Positions 1 through 5,113 of a stretch of 5,113 nucleotides of DNA are shown one piece after another. A model generated the notes under the pieces. It was given only the letters and a program-made list of their open reading frames with translations. It ran no database searches and was not told where the DNA came from. Position 1 is the stretch's first letter. Each line of letters begins with the position of its first letter. Source of the DNA: Actinomycetes bacterium (GTDB lineage Bacteria > Actinomycetota > Acidimicrobiia > Acidimicrobiales > Microtrichaceae); the NCBI GenBank assembly GCA_023427825.1, contig JAEZAI010000588.1, positions 1 through 5,113 on the forward strand, written 5' to 3'. The position numbers were made by a program, and so were the translations under genes.

Positions 1-619
1 GCACCGTGGCGTGCCGGACCAGCACCCAGTCGATGCGGCGGTCGGGACGCGTCGTGGGGTGCGTCGGACCGCTCGGTGCGGCGACCCAGCCGGCCTCGGC
101 CAGCACGGGGCCGACGCGGTCGGGACCCAGGTTCAGATCGCCCAGCAGCACGGCCGGCCCGGAGCCGGCCATCTGGACGAGACCCGCCAGCACCAGTCGC
201 AGCTGGGCCACGGCCTCGGCCGGCCTCGTCGTCAGGTGGGTGCAGCCCACCGTCCAACGGCGCGACGAGTCGTCGCCGTCGTCGTGCTCGACGGTGGCCA
301 GGAGCGCCACGCGAGGCTCGCCGGCGCCGGGCAGGCGGAGGACCTCCGTGCGCACGGGCGCCGACCGCGTGACGAGGGCGATGCCGTACTCCCCGCCGTC
401 GTGGTCGATCGCCCTGGCGAACTCCACGTGCGACCCCGTCCCCCGGGCGATCAGGTCGGGCTGGTCCACGCCGCCGACCCGCCGGGTGCCCCGGTCGAGC
501 TCCTGGAGCGCCACGACGTCCGCATCGAGGGAGCGCACGGCGTCGAGCAGCCGCGGATGATCGGCCCGCCGGGCCTTGGGCGGACGACCGTGCCGGACGT
601 TGAAGGTGGCGACTCGCAT
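1..619 (-). CDS. Endonuclease/exonuclease/phosphatase (EEP) family protein, C-terminus cut by window edge
   Basis: I translated this frame by hand from an ATG at 619; it stays open for 206 codons to the left edge. EEP proteins (DNase I/exonuclease III/phosphodiesterase fold) are metal-dependent phosphoesterases acting on nucleic acids, phosphoinositides or sphingolipids. Family motifs appear in order: MRVATFNVRHG at the N-terminus (metal-site Asn7), VVALQELD with Glu40 as the metal ligand, CTHL with His128, LLGDLNLGPD with Asp161 and Asn163, and RRIDWVLV with Asp197. The final Asp-His pair, usually in an SDH motif, lies beyond the edge, so only about the last 20-40 residues should be missing. 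The ATG start is preferred because the first beta-strand begins immediately, as is usual in the family; an in-frame GTG 36 nt upstream adds nothing recognisable. No signal peptide is seen, so it is probably cytoplasmic. The gene is divergent from the SpoIID-like gene. The substrate cannot be told from sequence. Confidence 0.9.
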   Translation of the reverse strand, partial: MRVATFNVRHGRPPKARRADHPRLLDAVRSLDADVVALQELDRGTRRVGGVDQPDLIARGTGSHVEFARAIDHDGGEYGIALVTRSAPVRTEVLRLPGAGEPRVALLATVEHDDGDDSSRRWTVGCTHLTTRPAEAVAQLRLVLAGLVQMAGSGPAVLLGDLNLGPDRVGPVLAEAGWVAAPSGPTHPTTRPDRRIDWVLVRHATV

Positions 620-627
620 GTCGCCGG

Positions 628-633
628 TAGCGT
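628..633 (+). promoter_or_regulatory. Candidate -10 box (TAGCGT) for the SpoIID-like gene
   Basis: The hexamer TAGCGT fits the actinobacterial TANNNT -10 pattern. It sits within a 12-bp stretch (622-633) repeated exactly at 2899-2910, in front of the aminotransferase gene. A start of transcription about 7 nt downstream (near 640) would give a leader of about 27 nt to the GTG at 667. No -35 box is at good spacing: TTGAAG at 600-605 is 22 nt away, which is too far. The box lies only 9 bp outside the divergent EEP start codon, so the two promoters would overlap. This is inferred from pattern and position only. Confidence 0.4.
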
Positions 634-666
634 TCCACGGGTGAGGCGGACACACCCATCGGAACC

Positions 667-2301
667 GTGAGGCGGCCCCTCGGGGTGAGCCACGTGCCAC
701 CTGCCCGGAACCTCAAGTCGACCGGTTCGGCGACCGAGTCAGTCTCCGTGGAGCCCCTCCCTCCGTCCGCGCCCATCTCCTCCGCCGCGCCTCGACAGCC
801 GGTCCGCCACCCCGAGGCCCCGCCTGCGGTCCGCCCCCGCCGACGGGCCGCCCGGGTCGTTGGCATGATGGCGGCCGTCGTGCTCGCCCTCGCCGGCTGG
901 GGTGTCTCGGCCCCGATCGCCGCCGCCGACACCACCTTCACGTTCACCGGGTCCGGTTGGGGCCACGGCGTGGGCATGAGCCAGTGGGGCGCCCGCGGCA
1001 TGGCGGCGCAGGGTGCGTCGGCCGGTCAGATCCTGGGGCACTACTACTCGGGCACCGCGGTCACCACGACCAGCACGCCGGGGATCCGGGTCCTGCTCGG
1101 CACGGCCGCGACCTTCTCGCTCGCACCGTCGGGCGCCACGTCGTTCACCGCGGTGTTCGGACCGTCGCTCGGCACGACCGCCGCGCCGGTCACCGTGGCC
1201 TCGTGGGGGAACACGATCGTCCTGTCGGGCGGCGTCAACGCCACGGCGGCAGCGGTGATCGTCGACATGAACGGCTCGCCCATGCGCATGACGCCGCCCG
1301 GGTACCGCTACAACCGCGGGTCCCTGCTGCTGCTCCCGGTCGGCAACGGGACGGTCCGGGCGGTGCTGAGCACCTCCATGCAGGAGTACCTCTACGGGCT
1401 CGGCGAGATGCCGTCGTCCTGGCCTGCGGAGGCGCTGCGAGCCCAGGCGATCGCGGCCCGGACGTACGCGCAGAAGAAGGTCGACGCCGCGGGCGGTGGC
1501 GGCTCGTACGACATCGTGGGCGGGCTCCCCGACCAGTCCTACCTCGGCTTCGAGAAGGAGGGCGGCGCCATGGGCGCCCAGTGGACCTCCGCCGTCGACA
1601 CCACGAGCAGCCAGGTGGTCACGTACGGCGGCGCCCTCATCGACGCCGTCTACTCCGCCTCCTCGGGCGGCCACACCGAGCACAGCGAGACGGTCTGGGT
1701 CAGCGCCCTGCCGTACCTGCGCGGCGTGCCCGACCCAGCCGACCTCACGGGCGGCAACCCCAACGCGGCATGGGTCCGCTCGTACACGGGAGCCCAGCTG
1801 GGCGCGTGGTTCGGCCTTGGCCAGGTCACGTCGGTGCAGGTCCTCGGTCCGCTGGGTGCCTCGGGTCGCGTCGACAAGGCGACGATCCGCCTGGTGGGCA
1901 CCGGCGGCAGCCGGGACGTGATCGGGTCCTCGTTCCGCTCGACGGTCAACGCCTCGTCGCCGTCGGCGCAGCTCATGTCCACGAAGTTCACGGTGGGCGG
2001 TGGCGGCCCCGCCGCGCCTGCGCCGGTGAACCTCCCAGGCGGGGCGATCGAGCTCGCGCAGGCGAGCGGCCGCACGATCGCCGTGGCCGGTGTGGCGATC
2101 GACCCCGAGGGGGCACCGCGGGTCCGCGTGGTGTCCACGATGGGCGCCGAGGTGGCGGTCCGCGAGGTGCAGACGGTCGACGGCCGCTGGGCCGCCATGT
2201 GGAACGGCTCCCCGGGCACCCGCAACATCTGCGTGACGCTGCTCGACACGCCGACCGGCCAGGGCGTGTCGCTCGGTTGCCGCTCCGTCGCCGTCAAGTG
2301 A
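667..2301 (+). CDS. Exported SpoIID/LytB-domain protein, probable peptidoglycan lytic transglycosylase
   Basis: SpoIID proteins cleave peptidoglycan glycan strands; relatives include LytB amidase enhancers. With the GTG at 667 the protein has 544 residues. Residues 58-87 form a signal peptide: an Arg-rich stretch, a hydrophobic core, then an APIAAA-D cleavage site. GWGHGVGMSQWGA follows at 97-109, directly after cleavage, as in many actinobacterial members; in Bacillus SpoIID this motif is near the C-terminus. The SpoIID core includes QEYLYGLGEMP (239-249; the likely catalytic Glu is 240 or 247), the AEALRAQAIAARTYA helix and YSASSGGHTEHSETVW (329-344). A Gly/Pro linker (444-459) leads to a beta-rich domain (460-544) ending in NICV...LGCR. 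Cys522 and Cys538 are the only cysteines I find, which suggests a disulfide outside the membrane. The start is uncertain: GTG 748 gives a shorter 30-residue N-region and is a strong alternative, while ATG 865 would lose the Arg-rich segment. Codons before 865 use slightly more A/T at third positions. Its last 8 bp overlap the convergent acetyltransferase gene. Confidence 0.9.
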   Translation: MRRPLGVSHVPPARNLKSTGSATESVSVEPLPPSAPISSAAPRQPVRHPEAPPAVRPRRRAARVVGMMAAVVLALAGWGVSAPIAAADTTFTFTGSGWGHGVGMSQWGARGMAAQGASAGQILGHYYSGTAVTTTSTPGIRVLLGTAATFSLAPSGATSFTAVFGPSLGTTAAPVTVASWGNTIVLSGGVNATAAAVIVDMNGSPMRMTPPGYRYNRGSLLLLPVGNGTVRAVLSTSMQEYLYGLGEMPSSWPAEALRAQAIAARTYAQKKVDAAGGGGSYDIVGGLPDQSYLGFEKEGGAMGAQWTSAVDTTSSQVVTYGGALIDAVYSASSGGHTEHSETVWVSALPYLRGVPDPADLTGGNPNAAWVRSYTGAQLGAWFGLGQVTSVQVLGPLGASGRVDKATIRLVGTGGSRDVIGSSFRSTVNASSPSAQLMSTKFTVGGGGPAAPAPVNLPGGAIELAQASGRTIAVAGVAIDPEGAPRVRVVSTMGAEVAVREVQTVDGRWAAMWNGSPGTRNICVTLLDTPTGQGVSLGCRSVAVK

Positions 2302-2854
2302 GCCGCGACGCCGATCGCACCGCCCGGTCGCGACGCATCAGCCGGTAGATCCGGCCGTTCGCAGCCAGCGGCCCGACCTCGCGGAACCCTGCGGAGGCCA
2401 GCGCCCGCCACGACCGCTCGTTGTCCTGGTCGGGGTCTGAGCCCGCCGTGTCGATCCAGTCGTGCTCGCCGAACACGACCCGCTCCACGTAGGCGCCGAT
2501 CATCGACGCGCCCACTCCCGCGCCCCGATCGGAGGGATCCGCGACCAGGTAGTCGATGCCCGCGGTCGTCGCCGGGTCGAAGCCCCGCTCGACCCAACCG
2601 TCGACCGCGTCCTCGTCGGCCAGGAACCAGCACTGGATCCACCCGACGGCCCGGCCGTCGAGCTCGACCACGTGGTGCTCCACGGAGTCGTCCGCGGTGG
2701 CCGCCGCCGAGTACTGCCCGACGACGCCGTCCCAGCTGACGTCGTCACCCTCCCACCACTGCACGATGCCCGGCTCGTTGAGCCAGCGGTGCAGCATCGG
2801 CAGGTCGTCGTCGGTCAGACGCCGGAACGCGACTCGGTCGGGATCGACGGCCAC
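2294..2854 (-). CDS. GNAT acetyltransferase, AAC(6')-Ib / siderophore-acetylase-like (Acetyltransf_8 type)
   Basis: This 186-residue protein has a full GNAT fold, which transfers acetyl from acetyl-CoA to an amine. It is co-linear with aminoglycoside 6'-N-acetyltransferase AAC(6')-Ib as I recall that sequence. Matching blocks are FRRLTDDDLPMLHRWLN (10-26), IVQWWEGDD (30-38), DGRAVGWIQ (66-74), DGW (85-87), GIDYLVADP (99-107), the CoA pyrophosphate loop DRGAGVGASMI (109-119), VVFG (126-129), DPDQDNERSWRAL (140-152) and AGF (155-157). Asp101 aligns with catalytic Asp115 of AAC(6')-Ib, but the usual tyrosine (Tyr164 there) is Leu152 here. The same domain type also acetylates hydroxylysine-like siderophore precursors, so resistance should not be assumed; there is no siderophore gene nearby. 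The GTG start is supported by a TAGCGT box ending 7 nt upstream, fitting a leaderless mRNA. The protein is soluble with no signal peptide. It is divergent from the aminotransferase gene and overlaps the SpoIID-like gene tail to tail. Confidence 0.88.
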   Translation of the reverse strand: MAVDPDRVAFRRLTDDDLPMLHRWLNEPGIVQWWEGDDVSWDGVVGQYSAAATADDSVEHHVVELDGRAVGWIQCWFLADEDAVDGWVERGFDPATTAGIDYLVADPSDRGAGVGASMIGAYVERVVFGEHDWIDTAGSDPDQDNERSWRALASAGFREVGPLAANGRIYRLMRRDRAVRSASRLT

Positions 2855-2861
2855 CGCGCCG

Positions 2862-2867
2862 ACGCTA
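2862..2867 (-). promoter_or_regulatory. Candidate -10 box (TAGCGT) for leaderless transcription of the acetyltransferase gene
   Basis: On the minus strand TAGCGT is followed by 7 nt and then the GTG start codon at 2854. In actinobacteria a TANNNT box this close to the start codon is the usual mark of a leaderless transcript that begins at the first base of the start codon. There is no Shine-Dalgarno sequence in the gap. It forms one arm of a 9-bp perfect inverted repeat (2860-2868 with 2904-2912) with the facing promoter. No clear -35 box is seen. Confidence 0.55.
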
Positions 2868-2904
2868 CGGGCGCGAACCCCGCAGCGACCACCGGGCGCG
2901 CCGG

Positions 2905-2910
2905 TAGCGT
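2905..2910 (+). promoter_or_regulatory. Candidate -10 box (TAGCGT) for leaderless transcription of the aminotransferase gene
   Basis: TAGCGT is followed by 6 nt (cgccgc) and then ATG at 2917, leaving no room for a ribosome binding site and fitting a leaderless mRNA. It is the mirror image of the acetyltransferase -10 box at 2862-2867. Its 12-bp surrounding sequence (2899-2910) is identical to that at 622-633. No convincing -35 box is seen at 16-18 bp. The whole divergent control region is only 62 bp (2855-2916). Confidence 0.55.
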
Positions 2911-2916
2911 CGCCGC

Positions 2917-4035
2917 ATGAGGTACCGCCGTCTTCCCATCGAGATCGAGTCGCCCGAGGAACGGGGTTACGACACGATCCGGTGCAACCTCACGGAGAGC
3001 TCCTTCGCCGACGGCACGCTCGCCGACTTCGGGGTGGAGCTCCCCGGCGATCTGACCGTGGCGTACGGCGACCACCGCGGCCTTCCCGAGCTGCGCGAGC
3101 TGATCGCCGAGCACTCCAACCCCGGGGGCCGCACCACGCTGGGCGCCGACGACGTGCTCTGCACGCCCGGCGCGGCGGCCGCGCTGTTCTTCGTGGCCAC
3201 GTCGCTGCTGGAGGACGGCGACCACCTGCTCGTCGAGCACACGAACTACGCAACCAACCTGGAGACCCCCAGGGTCATCGGCGCCGAGGTGGAGACCGTC
3301 GAGCTGCGCATGGAGGACGGCTTCGCCCTGGACGTCGAACGGGTCGCCGCGTCGGTCCGGCCGTCCACCCGCCTGATCTCGGTGACGTCGCCGCACAACC
3401 CGACCGGCACCGTGCTGTCGCACGCCGATCTGGACGCGCTCGTGGAGCTGGCCGAGCGCCACGAGCTGTGGCTGCTCGTCGACGAGACGTACCGGGACAT
3501 GGACCCGGACCCGCTGCCGGTGGCCGCGACGCTGTCGAGCCGTGCGGTCAGCGTCAGCTCGCTGTCCAAGTCCTTCGGCCTGCCGGGGCTGCGGCTCGGC
3601 TGGGTCGTCACCCAGGACCCGGAGCTGCAGGAGCGGTTGCTGGCGGCCAAGGAGCAGGTCGTGATCTGCGGGTCCACGCTCGACGAGGAGGCGGCGTGCC
3701 AGGTGCTGCGTCGTCGGGACGACCACCTGGCGCGGATCCTCCCGGTGATCGCCGAGCGCCGGGAGGTGCTGTCGGACTGGCTCGCGGAGCAGGACTGGTT
3801 GGACGTCGTCGAACCCCGTGCGGGCGTCGTGTGCTTCCCGCGCCTGCGGCCCGGGGTGGTCGACGACGTGGACGGCTTCTACCGGGCGATCAACGGCGAC
3901 GGGACCTTCGTCGGCGAGGGCCACTGGTTCGACGCCGACCGCCGCCACTTCCGCCTGGGCTTCGGCTGGCCCGGCACCGAGGAGCTGCGCGCCGGCCTGG
4001 CGTCGCTCGCCGCGGGTGCCGCCGCAGTGCGCTGA
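2917..4035 (+). CDS. PLP-dependent aminotransferase, class I/II (fold type I)
   Basis: A complete 372-residue cytoplasmic enzyme, slightly shorter than the usual 380-400 of the family. It should transfer an amino group between an amino acid and a 2-oxoacid, using pyridoxal phosphate. Motifs appear in order: YGDHRGLPELRE (50-61), CTPGAAAAL (82-90, cofactor phosphate-binding turn), SPHNPTG (158-164, with Asn161), VDETYRD (188-194, with Asp189 pairing to the pyridine nitrogen and Tyr192), SLSKSFGLPGLRLGW with Schiff-base Lys218 and phosphate-binding Arg226, and FRLGFGW with Arg346, the expected substrate-carboxylate arginine. All key residues are therefore present. The ATG is supported by the leaderless-type promoter 6 nt upstream. 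Substrate is unknown: nothing in the aromatic, branched-chain or aspartate pathways lies next to it, and relatives also include capreomycidine-synthase-like and C-S lyase-like enzymes. The gene is divergent from the acetyltransferase gene and convergent with the P450 gene, so neither neighbour is a likely operon partner. Confidence 0.92.
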   Translation: MRYRRLPIEIESPEERGYDTIRCNLTESSFADGTLADFGVELPGDLTVAYGDHRGLPELRELIAEHSNPGGRTTLGADDVLCTPGAAAALFFVATSLLEDGDHLLVEHTNYATNLETPRVIGAEVETVELRMEDGFALDVERVAASVRPSTRLISVTSPHNPTGTVLSHADLDALVELAERHELWLLVDETYRDMDPDPLPVAATLSSRAVSVSSLSKSFGLPGLRLGWVVTQDPELQERLLAAKEQVVICGSTLDEEAACQVLRRRDDHLARILPVIAERREVLSDWLAEQDWLDVVEPRAGVVCFPRLRPGVVDDVDGFYRAINGDGTFVGEGHWFDADRRHFRLGFGWPGTEELRAGLASLAAGAAAVR

Positions 4036-4063
4036 CCGGCCCGGACGCGACCCGCGTCAGCGC
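4029..4063. terminator. Inverted repeat across both stop codons, possible bidirectional terminator
   Basis: gcgctgac (4029-4036) and gtcagcgc (4056-4063) are perfect 8-bp inverted arms around a 19-nt GC-rich loop. The aminotransferase TGA (4033-4035) lies in the left arm, and the P450 stop (4057-4059, minus strand) lies in the right arm. The position between convergent genes suits a shared terminator. However, there is no T-tract on either side, and part of the symmetry follows from both genes ending in similar codons plus TGA. Treat this as a weak call. Confidence 0.3.
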
Positions 4064-5113
4064 TGGACGGGGTGCTTGCGACGGCCCGGCGTGAACGTCA
4101 CCGGCAGATGCTTCACGCCGCCGATGAAGTTGGAGCGCAGCATCTCGGCCGGGCCGGCCGCGGCGATGTCGGGCATGCGGCTGAGCACCTCGGCGAAGAT
4201 GATCTCGAGCTCCAGCTTCGCCAGGTTGGCGCCCAGGCAGTAGTGCGCACCGCCGCCGCCGAAGGCCACGTGCTCGTTGGGCCGTCGCTCCAGGTCGAAG
4301 CGGAACGGGTCCTCGAACACCTCCTCGTCGCGGTTGGCGGAGATGTGCCAGATCAGCACCTTGTCCCCGGCCTTGATCTGGCGACCCCGGATCTCGGCGT
4401 CGACCGTGGCGGTGCGGCGGAAGTGCAGCACCGGTGTGGCCCAGCGGAGGATCTCGTCGATGGCGACCGACAGGTAGGTGGCGTCGTCCGCGTTGGCGAG
4501 CAGCTTGGCGAACTGCTCGGGGTGCTGCAGCAGCGCGTGCATCCCGGCGGCGGTGGCGTTGCGGGTGGTCTCGTTGCCCGCCACCGTGAGCAGCAGCATG
4601 AACATGTCGAACTCGAGCTCGCTCAGCTTCTCGCCCTCGATCTCGGCGTTGAGCAGCGTGGTGACGATGTCGTCCCGCGGGTCGTCGCGACGCAACGAGG
4701 CCAGGTTGTTGGCGTAGGCGAAGATCTCCGCGGCGGCCTGCATGGGCTTGTCGGGGTTGTCGGGGTCCTGGTACTCGGGGTCCTGGTTGCCGATCATCGT
4801 GTTCGACCACTCGAACATGAGCCGGCGGTCCTCCTGCGGGACGCCCATGATCTCGGCGATCGCCTGGAGCGGCAGCTCGGCCGCGAGGTCGGTCACGAAC
4901 TCGCACTCGCCGGTCTCGATGACCTCGTCCACGATCAGCTCGGCCCGGTAGCGCAGGTGCTGCTCGAGCATGCCGATCATGCGCGGCGTGAAGCCCTTGT
5001 TGACCAGCCGGCGGTAGCGCGTGTGGATGGGCGGGTCCGAGTCGAGCAGCAGCACGCCGCGGGTGTCGAAGGCGCTGTCCGCGGCGGGGTCGATCCGCTG
5101 GGTGCTGCCGACC
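4057..5113 (-). CDS. Cytochrome P450, CYP124/CYP125/CYP142-like, N-terminus cut by window edge
   Basis: Bacterial class I P450s are soluble heme monooxygenases that take electrons from a ferredoxin. The frame is open for 351 codons from the right edge (about 19 before the internal GTG at 5055), so roughly 50-60 N-terminal residues of a normal 400-residue protein are missing; the GTG at 5055 is internal. Visible marks are the C-helix DSDPPIHTRYRRLVNKGF, the I-helix oxygen-activation motif AGNETT (codons at 4564-4581), the K-helix EILR (4444-4455), the PERF-like DPFRFDLERRPN and the heme loop FGGGGAHYCLG, whose axial Cys codon is 4237-4239. The C-terminal stretch around RSNFIGGVKHLPVTFTPG closely resembles the remembered RSNFINGIKHMPV-type ending of CYP124/125/142 proteins, which hydroxylate sterol side chains or methyl-branched lipids at the terminal carbon. 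That substrate is inferred by resemblance. No ferredoxin or steroid-catabolism gene is in view. It is convergent with the aminotransferase gene. Confidence 0.93.
   Translation of the reverse strand, partial: VGSTQRIDPAADSAFDTRGVLLLDSDPPIHTRYRRLVNKGFTPRMIGMLEQHLRYRAELIVDEVIETGECEFVTDLAAELPLQAIAEIMGVPQEDRRLMFEWSNTMIGNQDPEYQDPDNPDKPMQAAAEIFAYANNLASLRRDDPRDDIVTTLLNAEIEGEKLSELEFDMFMLLLTVAGNETTRNATAAGMHALLQHPEQFAKLLANADDATYLSVAIDEILRWATPVLHFRRTATVDAEIRGRQIKAGDKVLIWHISANRDEEVFEDPFRFDLERRPNEHVAFGGGGAHYCLGANLAKLELEIIFAEVLSRMPDIAAAGPAEMLRSNFIGGVKHLPVTFTPGRRKHPVQR

Noticed and set aside
11..670. Long plus-strand open frames opposite the EEP gene (6-560 and 11-670)
   Set aside because: Their translations are Arg/Pro/Ala/Gly-rich with no family motifs, while the minus strand gives a clear EEP hydrolase. 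Long shadow frames are expected at this GC content.
838..930. Twin-arginine (Tat) signal in the SpoIID-like protein
   Set aside because: The RRRAARVV stretch lacks the Tat consensus after the arginines; a Sec-type signal with an Arg-rich N-region fits better.
739..1683. Minus-strand 314-codon and plus-strand 463-codon frames overlapping the SpoIID-like gene
   Set aside because: Low-complexity Arg/Gly/Asp/His-rich translations without domains; the SpoIID motifs and GC-ending codons fix the true frame.
2286..2310. Hairpin at the SpoIID/acetyltransferase overlap as an intrinsic terminator
   Set aside because: Only a 6-bp stem with a 13-nt loop and no T-tract; this is common by chance in such GC-rich sequence.
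2815..3948. Minus-strand 377-codon frame opposite the aminotransferase gene
   Set aside because: It mirrors codons of a clearly real aminotransferase; it is rich in Arg, Gln, His and Val and has no recognisable motif.
2294..4035. Acetyltransferase plus aminotransferase as a resistance or natural-product cassette
   Set aside because: Only two divergent genes with no transporter, regulator or biosynthetic core gene, and no mobile-element boundary or composition shift.
3890..4906. Minus-strand 338-codon frame overlapping the P450 gene in another frame
   Set aside because: Arg/Gly/Pro/Ala-rich shadow; the P450 frame carries the I-helix, ExxR and heme-loop motifs.
5053..5055. GTG at 5055 as the start of the P450
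   Set aside because: The frame continues upstream to the edge (through IDPAADSAFDTRG), and a start here would remove the B-helix region that all P450s have.

Overview
This is a GC-rich window (visibly around 70 percent G+C, with third codon positions almost all G or C), typical of an actinobacterial chromosome. The best guess is a member of the Acidimicrobiia or a related high-GC actinomycete. That guess is inference. It rests on codon use, on leaderless-type starts with a TANNNT -10 box, and on an actinobacterial form of SpoIID with a small two-cysteine C-terminal domain. There is no rRNA, tRNA, CRISPR array, insertion sequence or phage gene, so this looks like ordinary chromosomal housekeeping and accessory metabolism.

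Layout, left to right: (1) positions 1-619, minus strand, the N-terminal 206 residues of an endonuclease/exonuclease/phosphatase (EEP) family hydrolase, cut by the left edge; (2) 667-2301, plus strand, an exported SpoIID/LytB-domain protein, probably a peptidoglycan lytic enzyme; (3) 2294-2854, minus strand, a GNAT acetyltransferase of the AAC(6')-Ib/siderophore-acetylase type; (4) 2917-4035, plus strand, a fold-type I PLP-dependent aminotransferase of unknown substrate; (5) 4057-5113, minus strand, most of a cytochrome P450 resembling the CYP124/125/142 group, cut by the right edge.

Every adjacent pair is divergent or convergent (minus, plus, minus, plus, minus), so no operon is visible and the genes need not share a pathway. 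Genes 1/2 and 3/4 are divergent pairs; 2/3 and 4/5 are convergent pairs. The 2/3 pair overlaps tail to tail by 8 bp. The 4/5 pair is 21 bp apart, with a perfect 8-bp inverted repeat carrying both stop codons.

The most informative non-coding signal is the hexamer TAGCGT. It occurs three times, each time just upstream of a gene start and pointing into that gene. In the 62-bp gap between the acetyltransferase and aminotransferase genes, two copies face outward and end 7 and 6 nt before the GTG and ATG start codons. That is the geometry of leaderless transcription from a divergent promoter pair. I see no convincing new multi-gene system here.
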